In this document: piece after piece, positions 11,101-22,400 of the stretch | Position numbering within the stretch: the first letter of the stretch is position 1 | Layout of the letters: every line of letters starts with the position of its first letter | Source: Symbiodinium natans | Lineage: Eukaryota > Sar > Dinophyceae > Suessiales > Symbiodiniaceae | Reading direction: 5' to 3' | NCBI GenBank assembly: GCA_905221605.1 | Contig: CAJNDS010002121.1 | Coordinates: 72,501-136,500 of the forward strand | Length of the DNA stretch: 64,000 nucleotides | Position numbers and translations under genes: made by a program | Notes under the pieces: generated by a model | Databases searched by the model: none | What the model saw: the letters and a program-made list of their open reading frames with translations, nothing else | Told to the model about the DNA's origin: nothing

Positions 11101-11251
11101 GCCTTCCTCTGGAGGAGCTGGCGTTTAGGGTTTGGGGGTTTAGGGTTTAGGGTTATTAGGGTTTAGGGTTATTAGGGTTTAGGGTTTAGGGTTTAGGGAG
11201 TTTATGGGGTTCATAGGGTTGAGGATTGAGGGCCTTCCTTTGGAGGAGCTG
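11093..11251 (+). repeat. 28 bp duplication flanking a telomeric array
   Basis: 11093-11120 and 11224-11251 match at 27 of 28 bases (GATTGAGGGCCTTCC...). Between them is a TTTAGGG-type array. The left copy is the coding end of exon K. Confidence 0.9.
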
Positions 11252-14153
11252 CAGCGGTGGCTTTATGGCGGTGCAGGGTTTGGGGTTTGGGGGTTTGGGT
11301 TGAGGGGTCTTTGAGGTTTCTGGAGTTTCTGGCGTTTCTGGGGTTTGAGGCTCAGGGCTCTGGGCATGAAGTTTAGAGCTATGGGCTGAAGGGCAGGGTG
11401 CTCAGGGTTACGGGACATGTGGGGTAACAGGTCTTAGGGTTTAGGGTAGAAGGTAGAGGGTAGACGGTGTAGGGGTCAAGGGTTTAGGCATTAGGGTGTT
11501 TGGGTTCCCAGTTGAGGCGTGATGTGTCTTTTGTTTGTTTTGCTTCTTTCTGGGATGAAAGCTCGTGGCGTCTAGCACGTCGTTCCCGCTTTGCTGGCTC
11601 TGCGCACAAAGTTCATGAACATGCCACAACGTAGAGGGTGCACCGCTGTTCAGAGTTCAAGGGTTAGTGCTCGTACGCCTGGTGTTGCATCCTGGGATAG
11701 GGTTAGGGGTTTGGGTTTTGGGTTGAGAGTTTGAGGGGCGTGAGTTTGGCATTATCTTGGCCTTGCTTCATATGCTTCTCCGAAAAAGCTTTCCGTTCCG
11801 CTCGTGCGGGACTGCTTTGTGCTTGCTGTCTATGCCTTCGTGAGGTGGATGACGTTTGGATTACATAATGCTAACCTTTCTAGGGACTCAAGGAATTAAG
11901 CACTTTACATCCCCACTATGCCTTACTTAAGGGTTTATATGGGACACCTGTCTCCTATCTCCCAAGCCACAAAAGAGACACGCAGCATGAAGCAAACCTT
12001 CACACCTCACCCTTCTCAGCTTCGGGAAAGGTCCATAAAGGTTTCAAGGCCTCGAAAAGTAGAAGATGCGCTTGTCACGTTCCATTAGGGTTTAGGGTTT
12101 AGGCCTCAACCCTAAATACCCTGAAATGACTCGTCGTCCCGCAGCCACGTCACAGAATGCTGCCTTGCCAAATCGCCAAAGCAACCCACCAACCCTTAAG
12201 CCCAAAGTTTCTCCACCTAAGCCCGAGACCCTGAGACCTAAACCGTGAACTCTAAGCCCTGAACTCTAAACCCCACATCCTACACCCTCAACCCTATAAA
12301 CCCTAAGCCCCATGGGTCCCTTCAAGTCTTGCCATGCGGGGATTCTCGCAAGCGGCGAACTGGCAGACTGCGCTGCAGCGCGCTGCCGGCACCAGGGCTG
12401 AATCTGGCAGATTTGGCGTGAGCTTTGGGGTTTCGGGTTGAGGGACCTCAAGCCCCAGATCCCAAAAAGCCTAAACCAAGTCCTTATAAACCCGAAACCC
12501 TTGTGCCCCAAAATCCCCAAACCCTAAACCCGAAACCCTAAACCCTAAGCCCGAGACCCTAAGCTCACACTTGTTCATGTGGCCTTAAGAACCGCCGCCC
12601 CCCGAGGTCTTCTAGCCTCGGCTTTCCTGACGGGCACGGCGCCACCGCGAGATGCGCTGGAACCTGGGCCTTAGGATCCACGTTTTCGGGGTTTGGGGTT
12701 GAAGGGTTAAGGTTTAGGGTTTAGGGTTCAGGGTTTAGGGTTTAGGGTTTAGGGTTTAGGGTTTAGGGTTTAGGGGATTTAAGTTTCAAGGCTTAGGGTT
12801 GCGGGTTTGGGGTTTCAGGCTTAAGGTTCAAGGCTTAGGGTTTACTAAGGTTTAAGCTTTGCGGTTAGGGTTTAGGGTTTAGGGTTTAGGGTTTAGGGTT
12901 TAGGGTTTAGGGTTTAGGGTTTAGGGTTTAGGGTTTAGGGTTTAGGGTTTAGGGTTTAGGGTTTAGGGTTTAGGGTTTAGGGTTTAGGGTTTAGGGTTTA
13001 GGGTTTGCGGCCGCGGCTTTGCATATAGGTTTTCAGGGTTCAGGGCGTTCAAGGGTTTTTGGTAGGGTTCAGGCTTGAACACGACAAAGGCAGGGTGCAA
13101 GCATCAGCAGCAGCGATCATGCGTTACGGAAGCGGGCATGGTGACTTGCTGACGAGGCGTTGTCCTCAACCCTAAACCCTAAATCCTAAACCCTAAACCC
13201 TAATCCCTAATCCCTGCCAATTTTGCGAAAGGCTGGGGGTCGCAAGGAGATCTGATCATCTACCAAATGGATAACTTTAGATCCTTACCTTTTTTGGGTT
13301 TATTGGGTTTCTTATTAAGGCAGCTAAAAGTTTAATTTATAGCTACCCTCCTGAGTGCAGCCAAGTAATGTAGGGGCCTGAAGAAGTAGAATATGGTTTC
13401 GGGCTGAGTGTAGTATAACTACAAAGGGACCAGAAGGGAGTACTTCTAGTAATTCTTCCGAACCCTACAGAAAAACGCGATAAACCTCATGAACCCACAA
13501 ACTTGACAGACCCGATGAACCTTATAAACCCAATGAGCCCAACAAACCTCGTGAAACCCCAAACCTGTGAACCCTATAAAGCCTACAAACCTTCTAAATC
13601 CTAAATCCCTAAGCCCTAGACCCTGTAAACTCTGTAAACCCTAACCCCCCCCCCCCCCCCCCAAAAAAAAAAAGACAAAACAACGAACATAATATATGTA
13701 TATATATATATATAATAACATTATTAATCATAATAATAATAATAATAGTAAATCTCCTCCTTGGTAGCTTTGTTGCCCTTTGTGGGTTCTGGGTTGCTTT
13801 ACCAAAGTATAACACGGTACTGGACCCTACACCCTGGACTCCAAACCCTAAACCCTATACTCTAAACTCCAAACCCTAAACCCTAACCCCCCGAAACCCT
13901 AAATACCCTAAACCCCGGCTTTTAGCCCTAAACCCTAAACTATAAGCCCTCAAAATCCAACAGCTGCCCCCTTCAAAGTCCCCACGAACTACACCCTAGC
14001 CCTAAACCCTAAACCCTAAACCCTAAACCCTAAACCCTAAACCCTAAACCCTAAACGCTAAACGCTAAACGCTAAATCCTAAACCCTAAACCCTAAACCC
14101 TAAACCTTAAACCCTAGACCCTAAACCCTAAACCCTAAATCCTAAACCCCCAG
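11101..14153 (+). other. Start of the 42.8 kb intron K-L: telomeric arrays, no recognised gene
   Basis: Degenerate TTTAGGG repeats run 11121-11480. 11640-12100 is unique. A block at 12330-12415 is open and faintly PPR-like (NWQTALQ). A long perfect TTTAGGG array lies at 12864-13006. 13269-13480 is AT-rich with a dispersed repeat shared with 867-960. C16A11 and TA-rich DNA lie at 13645-13745. CCCTAAA arrays run 13998-14145. Confidence 0.5.
12864..13006 (+). repeat. Long TTTAGGG array
   Basis: About 20 nearly perfect TTTAGGG units, among the longest uninterrupted arrays in the window. It lies in non-coding DNA. Confidence 0.95.
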
Positions 14154-14204
14154 GAGGCGGCGGTGCGGGCGGCAGCGCAAGCGCAGCAGTGGCAACTGTT
14201 CTTG
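14154..14204 (+). CDS. PPR-like exon
   Basis: Reads EAAVRAAAQAQQWQLFL between CCCAG|G and a GT donor (GTTTGG) that is itself part of a telomere-like repeat. QAQQWQL is the PPR tryptophan helix. Confidence 0.5.
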
Positions 14205-14274
14205 GTTTGGGGTTTAGAAGTTCGGGTTTAGGGTTTAGGGTTTAGGGTTTAGGGTTTAGGGTTTAGGGTTTAGG

Positions 14275-14378
14275 GTTCAGGGTTTCAGGGTTTCAGGGTT
14301 TCAGGGTTTCAGGGTTTCAGGGTTTCAGGGTTTCAGGGTTTCAGGGTTTCAGGGTTTCAGGGTTTCAGGGTTTCAGGG
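14275..14378 (+). repeat. GGGTTTCA tandem array
   Basis: A homogeneous 8-base variant unit, about 12 copies, adjoining a normal TTTAGGG array (14227-14275). It is another locally amplified telomere-unit variant. Confidence 0.9.
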
Positions 14379-14872
14379 TTTGGGATTGGGTTTATAGGGT
14401 TAATAGGGCTCTCAGGGCTTCTCTGAGGGCTGTGTTTGCTTGGCTTATGGGGTTCATAGGGTTTACAGGGTTTATATACAGGTTTTGTGGTACTTCGGGT
14501 TTAGGGTTCTGGACACAATGTCCTAAAACCTCAAACCCTAACCCTGAACCGTAAACCTACAACCCCAAGCCCTAAGCACTTTTAGACCCTCAACCCTAAA
14601 CCGGAATGCTCCCAAGCCGCTATACGCCCCAAACCCGGAAATCCTTTACCTTCTCACCCCCTACGAACGCTAGAAACCCCTTGAAGCCCCCATCAACCTC
14701 TGAAAACCCCTATAGGCTCTTATAAACCCTACAAACCTCTGTAAACCTTTTTAGGCCGCTATAAACCCTCATAATCCGTAATATCCGTTTTGCTTAGACT
14801 AACAAGGACATCGAATCATGGTTTTCTGAATCCTTCGTGAGTTTAATGGCTGCAGAAGCTTGTTACAGCTTC

Positions 14873-14998
14873 TGGGTAGCCTAGTGGTACCCCCTACCCT
14901 TTTTTGGTTCCGGGCAGATTCTGGGTTCCTTTATCAAGCAACCAGCCCAAAAAAAACGTGCACACCAATGTTATAATATGGTTACGGGGCTACCAAGG
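14873..14998. mobile_element. MITE-like element, TTGGTAGCC family
   Basis: The ends are TGGGTAGCCTAGTGGTACC and GGGGCTACCAAGG, with an internal ATGTTATAATATGGTTACG. A second copy at 53045-53217 is interrupted by a telomeric array, and a fragment lies at 39269-39282. Confidence 0.65.
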
Positions 14999-15139
14999 TT
15001 TAGGGTTTAGGGTTCAAACCTGCTTTTGTGCTTTTTCAATTCTGGCGGGGCATCATCCAATGATTCCTAGGATATTTGGGCTCCCAGGTCCTGTCCAGTC
15101 TCGGATAGCGACACCTAAACCCTAAAGCCTAAACCCTAA

Positions 15140-15230
15140 ACCCTACTAAACCCTACTAGACCCTACTAAACCCTACTAAACCCTAAACCCTGCTAAACCC
15201 TACTAAACCCTACTAAACCCTAAACCCTAA
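15140..15230 (+). repeat. CCCTACTAAA tandem array
   Basis: A telomere-like unit with a three-base insertion, repeated about seven times and mixed with normal CCCTAAA. Confidence 0.9.
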
Positions 15231-15285
15231 ACCCTAAACCCTAAAAAAAGAAACCCTAAACCCCCCAAGGTCCCGTGAATCCCAG

Positions 15286-15361
15286 GCAGTGGTCCCTCCA
15301 CCTGTTCCAGGAGCACCGGCTGTGGACCGCGGACTTGGCCGAATCCGTGCTGAAGGCAGGG
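15286..15361 (+). CDS. PPR-like exon
   Basis: Reads QWSLHLFQEHRLWTADLAES and onward to a GT donor (GTAGGG). The acceptor is CCCAG|G. QWSLHLF fits the PPR W-x-x-A-L-x-L pattern. Confidence 0.5.
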
Positions 15362-15488
15362 GTAGGGTTTAGGGTTTAGGGTTTAGGGTTTAGGGTTTAG
15401 GGTTTAGGGTTTAGGGTTTAGGGTTTAGGCTTTAGGCTTTAGGGTTTAGGGTTTAGGCTTTAGCGTTTAGGGTTTCGGGTTCGGGTCT

Positions 15489-15707
15489 TGGCGGCGACAC
15501 TACCAGCTGGCATTGCCTTTCTCGACAATCACCGATGTCGTCAGAAACGCACCATCCACCGAATCCACTATCCTTATGTGTAAACTTTTCTGGAGCTCCC
15601 AAATGCCCAACTGCCAAACCAAATCCCTGAGTCGAAAACATCCTAAAAACTGCATGGCCTTCGTCCAAGAGGCTTGCAGCCTCAATGGCAATTGGCAGCA
15701 GGCACGG
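15489..15707 (+). CDS. PPR-like exon (about 73 codons)
   Basis: An open + frame from RRHYQLALPFSTITDVV to MAFVQEACSLNGNWQQAR, ending at a GT donor (GTAGGG). The C-terminal part fits a PPR helix pair (A-C-S-x-N-G-N-W-Q-Q-A). The antisense strand is also open for about 60 codons but lacks a family pattern. The 5' edge is uncertain. Confidence 0.5.
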
Positions 15708-15933
15708 GTAGGGTTTAGGGTTCGGGTTTCGGGTTCAGGGTTTAGGGTTTGGGGTTCAGGGTTTACGGTTTACGGTTTACGGTTTTAGGGTTCGGAGTTT
15801 GGGGTTATAGAGTTTATAAGGCTTAGGGTCGAGGTCCCAGGCGCTTGAAGATCTTAAGATTCGCGGTTTGACGAGTTTCATGACAAGGGTGCTTGCAAAC
15901 TTTCGAGGCGGGACCCTGGATTTCCGAATCTGA

Positions 15934-16230
15934 GCCGGGTCTGATCAGTACCTCGCGAGTGTGTTCTTCACCTCCGACAACATCAAGGAGGCGCCCGAGG
16001 TACTGTATCATCGGACGACGCCAGATGCGGTCGACAAAATTCTTCGGCAAGGCTTCAAGCCAGGAGGTGGCCGATCAAACAGCAGCGCCCACTCTTACTT
16101 CTCGGCAACGCAAATTAAGGACGAGGTCTACGCCAGCGGTCTCCGCTCAACCTACCCGATTCAGTTCACCATTAACTGTCGGGAAGCCATCCAAGAGGGC
16201 ATCGTCTTCTTCGAGAGCACCAAATTTCCT
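15934..16230 (+). pseudogene. Tpt1/KptA-like (RNA 2'-phosphotransferase / ART-fold) fragment
   Basis: About 99 open codons. LYHRTTPDAVDKILRQGFKP resembles the N-terminal H-x-T and helix of the ADP-ribosyltransferase fold. AHSYFSAT followed by YPIQFTINCREAIQEGIVFF resembles the Tpt1/KptA pattern H-x-x-F-S ... E-I-D...A-x-x-D-G-I-x-F. In that family the enzyme removes the 2'-phosphate left by tRNA ligation using NAD+. A stop precedes the frame at 15931, and a CCCTAAA array cuts the fold right after FFESTKF, before the usual N-G-V-x-L-T motif. It is therefore an exon of a split gene or a broken copy. Confidence 0.5.
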
Positions 16231-18011
16231 AAACCCTAAACCCTAAACCCTAAACCCTAAACCCTAAACCCTAAACCCTAAACCCTAAACCCTAAACCCT
16301 AAACCCTAAACCCTAAACCCTAAACCCTAAACCCTAAACCCTAAGCCCTAAGCCCTAAGCCCTAAGCCCTAAGCCCTAAGCCCTAAGCCCTAAGCCCTAA
16401 GCCCTAAGCCCTAAAACCCATACCCTGTACCCTAAACCCCAAACCCTAAACCCTAAACCCTAGACCCTAAACCCGCCGGCGCCGAAACGGCGCAGAATCA
16501 GCCCAACATATGGCTTACTTCGGGGTTTCTGGGCCTTAGAACACTGAGTGCTTCAAGCCGGAGCCCTGTACTCGAAGGTTGGAGCTTCGAACGAGGGGCA
16601 CTTAGTATGGTCGCTTATCTACTATTTGCTTAAGAACCTCAAAAGAAGAAAACATAAGAGTCCCTATATTACCCTTAAAAAGAGAGACTATATTATTTTT
16701 GCGTTTTTTTGGGGTTTTTAAGCAATTCGTAGTTATAGGGATCCGAAGTATGAGCCTTGATTATGTATAGTGTATATAAGGGTCATATAGCAAGGGACCC
16801 AAGCCATGGGCCCATACTTGGGACTCCAGATAGACCTTAATACACTCTAAACCTTAGGTGCAGGGTAGTTAACCTTTCTTGGAGCCTTTTTGGTTACATA
16901 TAATCCTGTTACAAATAAATGGTTAACTTGTCTAGGCCAGGGTATTCAGCCCCTAAGAAACTCCAAACTCCAAACCCAAGTACCCATGAGAGGTGCTTGC
17001 GCTCTTCTGGCAAGCAGACAGCTGCGTCTCGGGGAGGCGGGCCAGTTTTTTTGGGACTTAGGGGCTTGCAGAGGTGTAGGATTTAGGAAATAGCGGTTTA
17101 TGGGGTTTAGGGTTTAGAGTTGAGAGATTTAGGGTTTTGGGATTAGGGGATTAGTGCTTAGGGGGCTGGGGTTGAGAGGTTTGGCTTTGGGTTTTTACAG
17201 GGTTAAGGGTCCAGTCTCGGGTTCGGGGGTGTAGAGAGTCGACTCTAGTGTTCAGTCGACTCTAGTGTTCAAGGCGAGTTTAGGGGACAGGGTTTGGGGT
17301 TGGGGGTTTGGAGTTTGGGGGGTTGGGGGGCTGGGGTTTGGGGTGTGGGGGTTTGGTCTCCGGTTTAGGGTTAGGGTTTAGGGTTAGGGTTTAGGGTTTA
17401 GGGTTTAGGGCCTTGGCTCTTGGTTGAGATGTGTGACATCAAGTTTCAGGCTGTTGAGGGCTTGGGGGTTGTGGCGGTTCGTGGCGGGCTTGTCGGTTTT
17501 TTTCCGAACCCAAAATTCCAGCAAAAGGTTCGTCGAACCCATCGAACCATGTTTGGGTTCGCTGAGCCGTTTTACAGACAGGGTTCGCCGACGTTCGCCT
17601 GGCCCGAAAATTTGCGGAGAGAGGTTCGTCGAATTGTTTGGGGTCCGTAACTGCAGTAGAACACGCCTGGCTTTCTGGGCGCAATAGATCTGGCCAGAGC
17701 AGCTCAGAAAAGCCATCGAAGTTTCACATGTTTTCTGCAACCTGAAAGTTAAGCTTTATTGAAGTTCCATGAGCCTTCTGCCGGATCCTATTCAGGAGGG
17801 TAAATTCAATGAAAGTAATCTTTTCTCTTGAGATGTTTTATAAATGTGTACGCACACACACGACATGATATCAGGACGCCAAGATTGGGCTTTGGACTTT
17901 GTCTCATCATCGGACATATACTATACCTAGCCCTAAACCCCAAACCCTAAACCCTAAACCCTAACCCAAACCCTAAACCCCAAGCCCCAAACCCCAAACC
18001 CCAACCCCGAG
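16231..18011 (+). other. Telomeric arrays, element remnant and GTTCG-rich block
   Basis: CCCTAAA units (16231-16345) pass into CCCTAAG units (to 16411). 16605-16830 is a diverged relative of the 38650-38886 element. 17100-17410 holds degenerate TTTAGGG repeats. 17245-17280 has a 17 bp tandem copy of AGTCGACTCTAGTGTTC. 17470-17640 is rich in GGTTCG/CGAACC, and open frames on both strands there reflect this. No gene assigned. Confidence 0.5.
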
Positions 18012-18086
18012 GCTTCCCTTTGGGGCTTTTCATGCCACCATTGCCTCGTTGAAAGGGCCGAGGTGGGACCTTCCAGTGGTTCTGCT
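18012..18086 (+). CDS. PPR-like exon
   Basis: G then LPFGAFHATIASLKGPRWDL and PVVLL. FHATIASLKGPRWDL is a clear match to F-N-A-x-I-S-A-x-x-K-G-x-R-W-x-x. The acceptor is CGAG|G and the donor GT (GTAGGA). Confidence 0.65.
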
Positions 18087-18381
18087 GTAGGATTTATGGG
18101 GTTCAGGGTTTAGGGTGTAGGGTTCAGGGCTTAGGGTTTAGGGTTTAGGGTTTAGGATTTATAGGGTGTAGGGTTTAGGGCTTAGGGTTTAGGGTTTAGG
18201 GTTCAGGGTTTAGGGTTTAGGGTTTAGGGTTCAGGGTTTAGGGTGTAGGGCTTAGGGCTTAGGGCTTAGGGGGCTTCTTCGACGTGTGGGATCTTCTTCG
18301 CAAGGCTTTCAGGCTTTAGAGCGTTGGGGCTGTGAGGTTGGGTTTAGTGTTTGAGGTTTGGCGTTTCGGTTTCGGGTCCAG

Positions 18382-18472
18382 GGTTTACGGAAGTTGTAAG
18401 ACGCTACTGGATGTGGCTTGTCAGGTCCTACTGATGGACCTTGTCCAAGATTCACCCATACCCGACACGATA
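18382..18472 (+). CDS. PPR-like exon
   Basis: G then VYGSCKTLLDVACQVLL... ending PIPDTI before GTTCTA. ACQVLLMDL...PDT fits the second PPR helix and the P-D/N link to the next repeat. The acceptor is TCCAG|G. Confidence 0.5.
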
Positions 18473-18624
18473 GTTCTATAAACCCTGCCTTGGGAATTGA
18501 AGGAAATCCCCTGAACCCTATACCCTAAACCCGGAAACCCTACAGAAGCTGCTGTTAAAGGCCTCGGAGTCCCCCAAGGGTCCAATCCTCGCAGTCTCTA
18601 GCTCCTCTCTCAAGGCCCTCAACC

Positions 18625-18738
18625 CAAAACTGGCTCCGAAGGCCTGATCCGCCTAAGCCCTAACCCCCTAAGCGTCCCCAAAACTGGCTCCGAAGGCCTG
18701 AGCCGCCTAAGCCCTAAACCCCCCTAAGCGTCCCTAAA
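18625..18738 (+). repeat. 54 bp tandem duplication
   Basis: CAAAACTGGCTCCGAAGGCC... occurs at 18625 and 18679, each followed by GCCTAAGCCCTAA and AAGCGTCCC. No coding role seen. Confidence 0.85.
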
Positions 18739-18947
18739 CCGCCCCGAAACCCCGAAGCCCCCTAAGCAGCCTGAACCTAGGGCCCCTAAACCCCCCTAAG
18801 CTGAACCCTGAGACTCAAGCGCTACATTCCTAAACCCTAAACCCTAAACCCTAAACCCTAAACCCTGAACCCTGAACCCTGAACCCTGAACCCTGAACCC
18901 TGAACCCTGAACCCTGAACCCTGAACCCTGAACTCTAAACCTGACAG

Positions 18948-19020
18948 GCAGTGGGCCTTGGCATTGGGTGTGCTGCAGCGCATGCGTCGTCAGGGTTTTC
19001 CACCGGCGCGTGCCTACAAT
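18948..19020 (+). CDS. PPR-like exon
   Basis: G then QWALALGVLQRMRRQGFPPA and RAYN, with a GT donor (GTGACT). It is one of the clearest PPR matches: W-x-x-A-L-x-x-L-x-x-M-x-x-x-G-x-x-P ... Y-N. The acceptor is GACAG|G. Confidence 0.75.
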
Positions 19021-19354
19021 GTGACTCAGCAGAGTTTAAGTGAGAGTTTATGGTTTGAGATTCTGGTTTCGGGTGTAGGGTTTAGAGGGTTTAGTGTTTA
19101 GCGGGTTTAGCCCCTAAACCCTGAACCCTAAACCCTAAGCCCTAAACCCTAAACCCCCCTCCCTTAGGAGCCCTTAAAAAAAGAAGCTGTGGCCATCAAT
19201 GCGGTGCCGGCTTGGAATCCATACAGAAAGCAGGGCTTCGAGGGGCGGTTTCTGAAGGTTTGGAGTTTCAACCCTAAACCCTAAACCCTAAAACCCTCAA
19301 CCCTAAACCCTACACCCTGAACCCTGAACCCTAAACCCTGTCTTGGTATCCGAG

Positions 19355-19402
19355 GAGGCATTGGGATGCGGCTTTCCCTGGACGCAGGCGTTGAGCCTTT
19401 AT
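19355..19402 (+). CDS. PPR-like exon
   Basis: Reads EALGCGFPWTQALSLY after CGAG|G. PWTQALSLY fits W-x-x-A-L-x-L. The 3' edge (GC donor GCCGAG) is uncertain. Confidence 0.45.
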
Positions 19403-22400
19403 GCCGAGAGCTTTGGCTTAATAAGTTAGGCGTTTGAGGTTTAGGGTGTAGGGTTTAGGGTTTAGGGTTTAGGGTTCAGGCGCAGGGCTAGGAAGTTTGG
19501 GTTCAGGGTTCAGGGTATGCGGGTGGCAGTCATTGCTGGTGTAACAAAGAAGCTTGGCGAGTTCCCCCTCTGAACCCTAAACCCTAAACCCTAAGCTCTA
19601 CACCCTAAGCAAAACCCCTCAACCCAAAACCCTAAAAGCCTAAAGCCCTAAAGCCTATAAGGCCCTGAACTACCCAGCCGAGCCACCTCTCCCACACCCG
19701 AGCCGATGCTAGGATGGTGACTGGCATGGTGACACCCACCGCCGCCACGTACTTCTTGCGACCGAGCTGAGCGGTTTAGGGTTTAGGGTTTAGGGTTTAG
19801 GGTTTAGGGTTTAGGGTTTAGGGTTTGGGGTTTGGGGTTTTGGGTTTGGGGTTTGGGGTTTGGGGTTCAGGGTTTCGGGTTCAGGGTTTAGGGCTTAGGG
19901 CTTAGGGCTTAGGGCTTAGGGCTGAACCCAAACACAGACCCCTCGTCCAACCCTTTATAAAACCCTAGGGCCCGAAGACCCTAGGAGTTTTGGGAACTCG
20001 GCTACACTCGGCTTTGGTGTTTGAGTGTGCCGGGGTTAATTTTGGGGCTTAGGGTGTTTAGGGGTTTAGGGTTCTTAGGGTTTAGAGGTGCGGGGCTCAT
20101 AAGCGTTTGGGGATCCAGGGGAGGGTTTAGGGGGTGGTGTCTTTGGGTTGCAGTTCGCCCAATTCGCCTAGCCCCATTTCTAACCAACCGTACTGGGTGT
20201 TTCCGAGCCAGGGGTACCCTGAAAATACACCCCCCCTTCCCCAAATGGTAATAGGATACACAAAAAAGGGTACCCCTTTCTGGGCGGAGCAACCACACTA
20301 TAGTATAGGAATGTACTGAAATCAAAGCTCACATTCATTCCTTATATACCCTTGCTTCATATATAGCTCTTGTATAACCCGCATATGGCCCTTATAGAAA
20401 AACCATATTTGCAGCCCTTATATATATATATATATCCCAAACAGTACATTCATCGTCTTCTGCTGGAGGCTGATCCGAATCTTCAGAGTGGCAAGCGTGT
20501 GGCAGCAGGCACGCAACACCCTAAACCCCGAAACAAAAACACCCTCAGCACCTAGACCCTACACCCCTAAAGCCTAAAACGCTAAACCCCGAAAACCCTG
20601 AAACCGAATTCCACTCACAGAATCCCAAGTCCTGCATTGTGACCTTGTATAGGGTTTAGGATTTAGGGTTTAGGGTTTAGGGTTTAGGGTACAATGATTG
20701 GGATATTTAATATTCTCCCTTATTCGGGTTCATATGAAGGGATGTGTTGCAGAGGGTTTTAAGGGCCATCCTAGGGAAATTGAGAATCAGAGTAGTGAGA
20801 GGAATATCCGTAGTAGCAGCCATAGGCACAGTCACGGTACTGCATGCAATAGTATAGTAATTTTCGTAGCATTGCGAATATTTTCTGCGATTCGTAACTT
20901 GTGCAGCGCTAGTGATACTAGTAAGAACTGTTTTTTGGTGGTAAAAGTACATACAGTAATCATCCTAAACCGAGGTCGGATGCATGTTGCACATAGTGGG
21001 AAGCAAACCTCCAGGCTCAGCCCGCCTTCCTCCGGCCTCCCAGGGAAAATCTCACCGCCCGGGGCCTCCCAAGCGGGCTTGCTTGCGCCACGCGTGCTCC
21101 GCAGCCTAGCAGAGCCTGCCATGGTCTCGCTGTGCACTCGCCTAAACCCTAAACTGTAAACGCCAAGCCCTAAACCTAACCCCCAAACCCCTCGAACCCT
21201 AAGCTTTCCTGTGGAGGGCTCGAGACCCCCTGAGCTTGAACGCAGCACAGATGACTAGGGTTGCGGGTCTAGGCTTTAGGGTTCAGGGTTTTGGGTTTAG
21301 GGAGTTTAGGGTTTAGGGCTGGGCTGACGGTAGTCCTGACGGTAGTCACAACAATGTTGCACCTCGCGAAACATGCTGAGGGTAGCGGTTTCCGTTTGTT
21401 TGGGGGGGGGTGTGCTTTTGCTTCAGGCGGTGCACGTCTTCAGCGAGACTTGCCCTTCTCCAAGTTTGGCTTACCTTGTGTAGTGCTTCCGGAATGTAAT
21501 TGCTCTGGTTTCGCAGTAGGGCCTGTTCAGGGCTTGCAGGTTTTTTGGTGTGTTTGGGCGCCCACCCTGAGTTGCAGAATCATGAACTTCGTGTTTCACG
21601 TTCTTCACCCTGCCCTAAACCCGAAACCCTCAACCCCGAGCCTTTTCTCCGGCTTGCTTCCCTGGCTTAGAACCTCTCGTTGGTATAAGGAGCTGTGGAT
21701 CTCAGAGGTTGGCTGTCTTGCCAAGTGTTCATCCAACCCCACTCAGCCGGAGTGTAGCTTCCTCTTTCTGGGTGAGTGGGTGGGGGGGTTCGGGTTTAGG
21801 GTTTTGGGTTCGGCTTTAGGGTTTGGGTTTAGGCTTCATGGTGTTTAGGCCGAGCGCACCCTGGTCGATCCACCCACACACACATACGCATACATACATA
21901 CATATACATATATATATATATTATGTTTTTATACACAGGACTCAAATAAATACAAATACAAGTAGATAAAAACACATATCTACTTGTGTATATATATATA
22001 TATAGATGTACATACGCATTTATGTATGTTTACTTTCATTCGGTTTAAGGTGGCCGAGTTTAAGGTTGGGGCTTGAGGTGTGTCTTAGGAATGAGTATTC
22101 GTTTCGCTGCATGTGTTGTTGGAGGGGGCCTGTTCGTAGTTCTGGTGCTTGGGAAGTTTACAAAGTTTTACGAAGCACAATGCAGGGAACCGACTTAGGA
22201 CGGCTTGCCACGACTTGGGAACATCGAGCCCCTGGCTTAGGTTTCCCTCAGCCCTAAACCCCAAGCCCTGGACCCGAAGCCCTAAACCCTACACCCCAAA
22301 CCCTAAACCCCAAACCCTAAACCCTAAACCCCAAACCCTAAAGCAGTGCGTTCCGCCAAGGACATGCCCAGGCACGGCTGCCACCAATCCACCCATTGTC

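Noticed and set aside
17405-17740. A 111-codon - strand gene
   Set aside because: Both strands are open because of repeated GGTTCG/CGAACC words; no family match.
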